A DNA stretch of 9,745 nt from Methylovulum sp. (GTDB lineage: Bacteria > Pseudomonadota > Gammaproteobacteria > Methylococcales > Methylomonadaceae). Below, in pieces: positions 6,564 through 9,745 of the stretch. Made by a program: the position numbers and the translations under genes. The stretch's first letter is position 1; each line of letters starts with the position of its first letter. The notes beneath the pieces are model-generated. The model worked only from the letters and a program-made list of their open reading frames with translations. It made no database searches and was not told the origin of the DNA. The DNA lies in NCBI GenBank assembly GCA_016919605.1, contig JACXTQ010000215.1:1-9745 (forward strand), in the 5' to 3' direction.

Positions 6564-7706
6564 ATGAAAATTCTCTATCATCATCGTATTGCCTCGAAAG
6601 ACGGGCAATATGTGCATATTGAAGAACTGATTACGGCTCTAAAAGAATTGGGGCATGACATTATTATGGCGGAACCTGCGGCTATCGAGCATAAAGGCTT
6701 TGGCAGCAGTTCCGGCTCGGTGCAACTGATCCGCACCTTGTTGCCAGGTTTCTTGCACGAATTTATCGAATTTGCTTACGCGCTATTTGATTTTGCCAAA
6801 ATTGTGCCGTTGATTGTAAAGCACAAACCGGATGTGATTTACGAGCGTTACAACCTGTTTTTCCCTTCGGGCATCTGGGCAAAAAAATGCTTTAAGTTAC
6901 CGTTATTGCTGGAAGTCAACGCGCCGTTGTATGAAGAGCGCAAAAAACATGACGGCATCCAGTTGGATTGGTTGGCGAAATGGACGGAACGCTATGTTTG
7001 GCAACAAGCCGATTATGTCTTGCCGGTAACACGGGTGCTGGCGGAAAAAATCATCGCAGCGGGTGCGGCAGAGCGCAGCATCACCGTTATCCCTAACGGC
7101 ATTAACCTACAGCGTTTTAGTGTCGCCATTGATAGCAGCGAAGTGATTGAAAAATATAACCTTAATAATAAACTGGTATTGGGATTTACCGGTTTTGTCC
7201 GCGATTGGCACAGGCTAGACAAGGTGGTACAAGCCATTGCCGACCATAAGGAGCGCAATTGGCATTTGCTGTTGGTGGGGGATGGTCCGGCACGCACCGC
7301 CATCGAGCAACAAGCGCAAGCTTTGGGTATCAGCGACCGTATTAGCATTACCGGCATTATAGATCGGGATGAGGTCGCCCGTTATGTGGCGGCTTTTGAC
7401 ATTGCCCTGCAACCGGATGTAGTGGCTTATGCGTCACCGTTAAAGCTATTTGAGTATATGGTGTTGGGAAAGTCCATCATTGCCCCAAACCGGCCCAATA
7501 TCCGCGAGATTTTGACGCATGGCCGCGATGCGTTGTTATTTGACCCTGAAGACGAACAGGCTTTTATCGAACAGTTATGCGCGTTGTGTTTTGATGATGG
7601 CTTACGCCAGCGGTTGGGTAAGGCCGCCGCGCAGACTTTGGCCGACAAGGGGCTGTATTGGCAAGAAAACGCCCGGCGGGTCGTCCACTTGCTGGACAAG
7701 CCATAA
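6564..7706 (+). CDS. Second GT4-type glycosyltransferase
   Basis: This 380-residue GT-B enzyme is only distantly similar to its neighbour. Its N-terminal domain starts MKILYHHRIASKDGQYVHIEEL and contains KPDVIYERYNLF (88-99) and LLEVNAPL (115-122). The linker VIPNGINLQRF (175-185) leads to a donor-binding domain with LGFTGFVRDWHRLDKV (206-221), LLLVGDGP (235-242) and SPLKLFEYMVLGKSIIAP (291-308), where K294 and E297 occupy the usual donor-contacting region. The motif departs from the strict EX7E pattern but is typical of many bacterial GT4 proteins. An AGGA six bases before the ATG at 6564 supports the start. The gene lies 34 bp after the first transferase and ends at a strong hairpin terminator. 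It probably adds another sugar to the same surface glycan; the sugar is not inferable. Confidence 0.88.
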   Translation: MKILYHHRIASKDGQYVHIEELITALKELGHDIIMAEPAAIEHKGFGSSSGSVQLIRTLLPGFLHEFIEFAYALFDFAKIVPLIVKHKPDVIYERYNLFFPSGIWAKKCFKLPLLLEVNAPLYEERKKHDGIQLDWLAKWTERYVWQQADYVLPVTRVLAEKIIAAGAAERSITVIPNGINLQRFSVAIDSSEVIEKYNLNNKLVLGFTGFVRDWHRLDKVVQAIADHKERNWHLLLVGDGPARTAIEQQAQALGISDRISITGIIDRDEVARYVAAFDIALQPDVVAYASPLKLFEYMVLGKSIIAPNRPNIREILTHGRDALLFDPEDEQAFIEQLCALCFDDGLRQRLGKAAAQTLADKGLYWQENARRVVHLLDKP

Positions 7707-7712
7707 TCAGAA

Positions 7713-7737
7713 GAAAACGGCCATTATCGCCGTTTTC
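7713..7737 (+). terminator. Rho-independent terminator after the glycosyltransferase pair
   Basis: GAAAACGGC (7713-7721) and GCCGTTTTC (7729-7737) form a perfect 9-bp stem with a 7-nt loop, starting 7 bp after the stop codon of the second glycosyltransferase. The T run is inside the 3' arm and the A run in the 5' arm, the usual form of such hairpins, which could work in both directions. A second weak hairpin (7770-7774 with 7778-7782) followed by seven T at 7786-7792 may add to termination. Confidence 0.75.
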
Positions 7738-7762
7738 AAGCCTTGCAACAGTATCAGTTACG

Positions 7763-7778
7763 AACTGATGTTACGCAG
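7763..7778 (+). repeat. Left 16-bp terminal inverted repeat of the composite element
   Basis: AACTGATGTTACGCAG is the exact reverse complement of 8087-8102. It partly overlaps two small palindromes, ATCAGTT-ACG-AACTGAT (7753-7769) and GTTAC-GCA-GTAAC (7770-7782), so this end could fold alone as well as pair with the other end. Confidence 0.7.
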
Positions 7779-7970
7779 TAACGTGTTTTTTTCCCGTTTG
7801 CCGCGCTGAGCACCGCAGGTTTTGTCGGGATCAGCCCGAATACCCGCAGGGCATAAAGGGGCGCGGCAAGGATGCCGCGCGTTGGCAGGCGGGCAGGAAG
7901 CCCGCTCTGCCTACCCCCGACAAAACCGAGGAGCGCAGGATTAAGCGGCAACCGGGCCGCCTTTTCTTTG

Positions 7971-8004
7971 GACACTTTCTTTTGGCGGAGCAAAAGAAAG
8001 TGTC
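7971..8004. repeat. 14-bp perfect hairpin inside the composite element
   Basis: GACACTTTCTTTTG (7971-7984) pairs with CAAAAGAAAGTGTC (7991-8004) around the 6-nt loop GCGGAG. A shorter hairpin follows (8011-8016 with 8023-8028), then a run of seven A at 8031-8037. In minus-strand reading the order is a T run, then the short and long hairpins, so this is not a standard terminator for either flanking operon. Confidence 0.7.
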
Positions 8005-8086
8005 TCGCTTTCGGGTGCGAGAACCCGATTAAAAAAATCATCGCTATAGCGATTCATTGTTACATTTTTCAATTTTGCAAAAATGA

Positions 8087-8102
8087 CTGCGTAACATCAG
8101 TT
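8087..8102 (-). repeat. Right 16-bp terminal inverted repeat of the composite element
   Basis: CTGCGTAACATCAGTT mirrors 7763-7778 exactly. It ends 26 bp before the ugd start codon, so the right end of the element lies within the ugd leader region. Confidence 0.7.
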
Positions 8103-8128
8103 ACGAATTCTAAATTTAGGAAAAACAC

Positions 8129-9451
8129 ATGAGAGTGACAGTATTTGGTTCCGGTTATGTAGGTCTGGTTACGGGTGTTTGTTTGGCGGAAGTCGGTAAC
8201 GATGTCCTCTGCATAGATGTTGATGAAATCAAAATAGCCAATCTTAAACGCGGCATCGTACCTATTTTTGAACCAGGGCTTGAAGACATGGTTAAGGAAA
8301 ACCAACAGGCAGGCCGTTTGAAATTTACCACCAATATTCTGGAAGCGGTCAACCACGGGGTTTTCCAATTTATCGCCGTAGGCACGCCGCCTGATGAAGA
8401 TGGCGCCGCCGATCTGCAATATGTGTTGGCGGTCGCCAAATCCATTGCCGAAAATATGATGGAATATCGGGTGATTGTCGATAAATCCACTGTGCCTGTG
8501 GGTACTGCCGACCGTGTTAGGGAAGTGATTGAGCAGGTACAGGCGGCGCGTGTCGTTGATGTGCCTTATGATGTGGTGTCCAATCCTGAATTTTTAAAAG
8601 AAGGCGCGGCGATTGACGATTTTATGAAGCCCGACCGGATTATTATCGGCACTGACAACCCCAAGGCGGAAAAGCTGTTAAAAGCCCTCTACGCGCCGTT
8701 TAACCGCAATCATGAGCGTATTATCAAGATGGATGTGCGTTCGGCGGAATTGACCAAATATGCCGCTAATGCCATGTTGGCGACCAAGATCAGCTTTATG
8801 AACGAACTGGCGAATTTGGCAGAACGTTTAGGCGCCGATATTGAGCAGGTGCGTAACGGTATCGGTTCCGACTCCCGTATCGGTTACTCATTTATCTATC
8901 CAGGGTGCGGCTACGGTGGCTCGTGTTTTCCCAAAGACGTTAAAGCCTTGGAGCGTACCGCCCAGCAAATGGGTTATGAGGCGGAGTTGCTCAAAGCCGT
9001 TGAAAACGTCAATAACCGGCAAAAACAAGTGCTGTTCACAAAAGTGAACGAACATTACCAAGGCGATTTACAAGGTAAGACTTTTGCCATGTGGGGCTTG
9101 GCCTTCAAGCCAAAAACCGATGATATGCGCGAAGCACCCAGCCGCGTGATACTCGAAGCCCTGATCGCCGCCGGAGCGGTTGTCCGTGCTTATGACCCCG
9201 AAGCGATGGGCGAAGCCAAACGCCTTTATGGTGATACGCCTAGCTTGGTCTTAGTGGACAGTGCCGAAGAAGCCCTGATCGGAGCCAATGCGTTGTTGGT
9301 AGTGACCGAATGGAAAAATTTCTGGAGCCCTGATTTTGAGCTGCTGAAAAATACCCTTAAAGATGGTGTTGTTTTTGACGGCAGAAATTTGTATAAACCG
9401 GAATTATTGCAAGAAATGGGCCTGACTTATTACAGTATTGGCCGCCCATAA
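8129..9451 (+). CDS. ugd: UDP-glucose 6-dehydrogenase
   Basis: Ugd oxidises UDP-glucose to UDP-glucuronate in two NAD+-dependent steps in the cytosol, supplying glucuronate and derived sugars for surface polysaccharides. The 440-residue protein has the NAD-binding GSGYVG (7-12), IAVGTPP (82-88), DKSTVPVGT (118-126) and NPEFLKEGAA (152-161). Catalytic residues are visible: K210 and N214 in LTKYAANA, and C266 in YGGSCFPKD with K269 and D270. The UDP-binding C-terminal domain contains WGLAFKPKTDDMREAPS (about 333-349). AGGA at 8118-8121, seven bases before the ATG, fixes the start. Length is typical. The gene is cut off from the glycosyltransferases by a terminator and a repeat element, so it probably has its own promoter, which I could not identify. 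A recombinase gene begins 8 bp after its stop. Confidence 0.97.
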   Translation: MRVTVFGSGYVGLVTGVCLAEVGNDVLCIDVDEIKIANLKRGIVPIFEPGLEDMVKENQQAGRLKFTTNILEAVNHGVFQFIAVGTPPDEDGAADLQYVLAVAKSIAENMMEYRVIVDKSTVPVGTADRVREVIEQVQAARVVDVPYDVVSNPEFLKEGAAIDDFMKPDRIIIGTDNPKAEKLLKALYAPFNRNHERIIKMDVRSAELTKYAANAMLATKISFMNELANLAERLGADIEQVRNGIGSDSRIGYSFIYPGCGYGGSCFPKDVKALERTAQQMGYEAELLKAVENVNNRQKQVLFTKVNEHYQGDLQGKTFAMWGLAFKPKTDDMREAPSRVILEALIAAGAVVRAYDPEAMGEAKRLYGDTPSLVLVDSAEEALIGANALLVVTEWKNFWSPDFELLKNTLKDGVVFDGRNLYKPELLQEMGLTYYSIGRP

Positions 9452-9459
9452 TTAGCCCT

Positions 9460-9745
9460 ATGAACGCTGATGACTTGATCGACCAATTCCTTGATGCCGC
9501 TTGGGCGGAACAAGGCTTAAGCGAAAACACCCTGTCCGCTTACCGTAGCGATTTGCGTATTTTTGCCAAATGGCTGGCAGGTAAGCCGCTGTTGACGGCT
9601 GACAATGGGCAGATTCGAGAGTTTATCCGCAGCCGCTATGATGAAGGCATAGGCAGCCGCTCTTCGGCACGGATTTTGTCCAGTTTACGGCGTTGTTATG
9701 GCTATCACATCCGCGAAAACCGTATCAGCATCGACCCGACCGCAC
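9460..9745 (+). CDS. xerD: Tyrosine recombinase, XerD-like (N-terminal part only)
   Basis: From the ATG at 9460 the frame stays open for 95 codons to the window edge. The peptide contains IDQFLDAAWAEQGLSENTL and AYRSDLRIFAKWLAG, the hallmark of the N-terminal SAM-like core-binding domain of XerC/XerD recombinases, followed by REFIRSRYDEG and the RSSARILSSLRRCYGYHIRE helix. The catalytic C-terminal domain lies outside, so the R-H-R-Y residues cannot be checked. XerD with XerC resolves chromosome dimers at dif; the W-x-EQGLSENTL pattern favours XerD over XerC, but a close paralogue or integron/phage integrase is not excluded. The start is 8 bp after ugd with no Shine-Dalgarno of note, suggesting cotranscription and coupled translation. 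Confidence 0.85.
   Translation, partial: MNADDLIDQFLDAAWAEQGLSENTLSAYRSDLRIFAKWLAGKPLLTADNGQIREFIRSRYDEGIGSRSSARILSSLRRCYGYHIRENRISIDPTA

Larger units (their letters stand above)
7753..8107. mobile_element. Composite palindromic repeat element, MITE-like, no coding capacity
   Basis: This fills most of the 422-bp gap between the glycosyltransferases and ugd. Its ends carry a perfect 16-bp inverted repeat, AACTGATGTTACGCAG (7763-7778) against CTGCGTAACATCAGTT (8087-8102), plus a 12-bp direct copy ATCAGTTACGAA at 7753-7764 and 8096-8107. Inside are nested inverted repeats: 7793-7804 with 7945-7956 (11 of 12), 7818-7829 with 7916-7927 (12 of 12), hairpins 7861-7868/7873-7880 and 7889-7894/7900-7905, a 14-bp hairpin 7971-7984/7991-8004, and a 14-bp palindrome at 8040-8053. 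From memory, the CTTTCTTTTGGC...AAAAGAAAG module is a widespread intergenic repeat in proteobacteria. There is no transposase, so if mobile it depends on one acting in trans. Exact ends are uncertain because the end repeats are themselves palindromic. Confidence 0.6.

Noticed and set aside
7754..8041. Minus-strand open frame of 95 codons across the gap before ugd
   Set aside because: It lies wholly within the palindromic repeat, has no Shine-Dalgarno or recognisable domain, and similar conceptual peptides arise from this repeat wherever it occurs. I treat it as a by-product of the repeat.
7753..8107. CRISPR array or integron attC site
   Set aside because: There are no regularly spaced direct repeats with unique spacers, and the hairpins lack the attC core pattern that I would expect; the order fits a composite palindromic element better.
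7872..8132. Plus-strand open frame of 86 codons running into the ugd start
   Set aside because: It overlaps the same repeat, reads through its hairpins, and has no family resemblance or ribosome-binding site.

Overview
The window looks like chromosomal DNA of a gammaproteobacterium, most likely a methanotroph or methylotroph of the Methylococcales. The main clue is a beta-ribofuranosylaminobenzene 5'-phosphate synthase gene, the entry enzyme of (tetrahydro)methanopterin synthesis, which in bacteria is largely confined to C1-oxidising lineages. The other products (YaiI, N-carbamoylputrescine amidase, UDP-glucose dehydrogenase, XerD-like recombinase) are ordinary for gammaproteobacteria. The taxon is an inference from gene content; there is no rRNA in the window.

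Left half (1-5203): every gene reads on the minus strand. In transcription order these are aguB-type N-carbamoylputrescine amidase (5203-4319), an M20 amidohydrolase of the HipO type (4164-2980), yaiI (2911-2459), a HAD phosphatase (2448-1774), the RFAP synthase (1707-745), and a Nudix hydrolase whose C-terminus lies outside the window (407-1). yaiI and the HAD gene are 10 bp apart and probably cotranscribed. A clear rho-independent terminator (546-511) closes the RFAP synthase unit, about 200 bp past its stop codon. The AT-rich stretch before it holds several inverted repeats and may be a structured 3' UTR or a small RNA. The Nudix gene appears to have its own promoter, bracketed by two copies of a GGTAA-N2-TTACC palindrome.

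Right half (5345-9745): all genes read on the plus strand and most suggest surface or extracellular polysaccharide synthesis. Two different GT4-type glycosyltransferases (5345-6529, 6564-7706) end at a strong terminator hairpin (7713-7737). A 422-bp non-coding gap follows, almost entirely filled by a composite palindromic repeat element (about 7753-8107) with 16-bp perfect inverted ends. Then comes ugd (8129-9451), which makes UDP-glucuronate, a likely sugar-nucleotide precursor for such glycans. Eight bases after ugd starts a tyrosine recombinase of the XerD type (9460 to the window edge).

I found no tRNA, rRNA, CRISPR array, prophage or transposase gene, and no convincing new protein-coding system. 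The parts least explained by known families are non-coding: the composite repeat upstream of ugd, the structured region downstream of the RFAP synthase, and the twin palindrome at the Nudix promoter.
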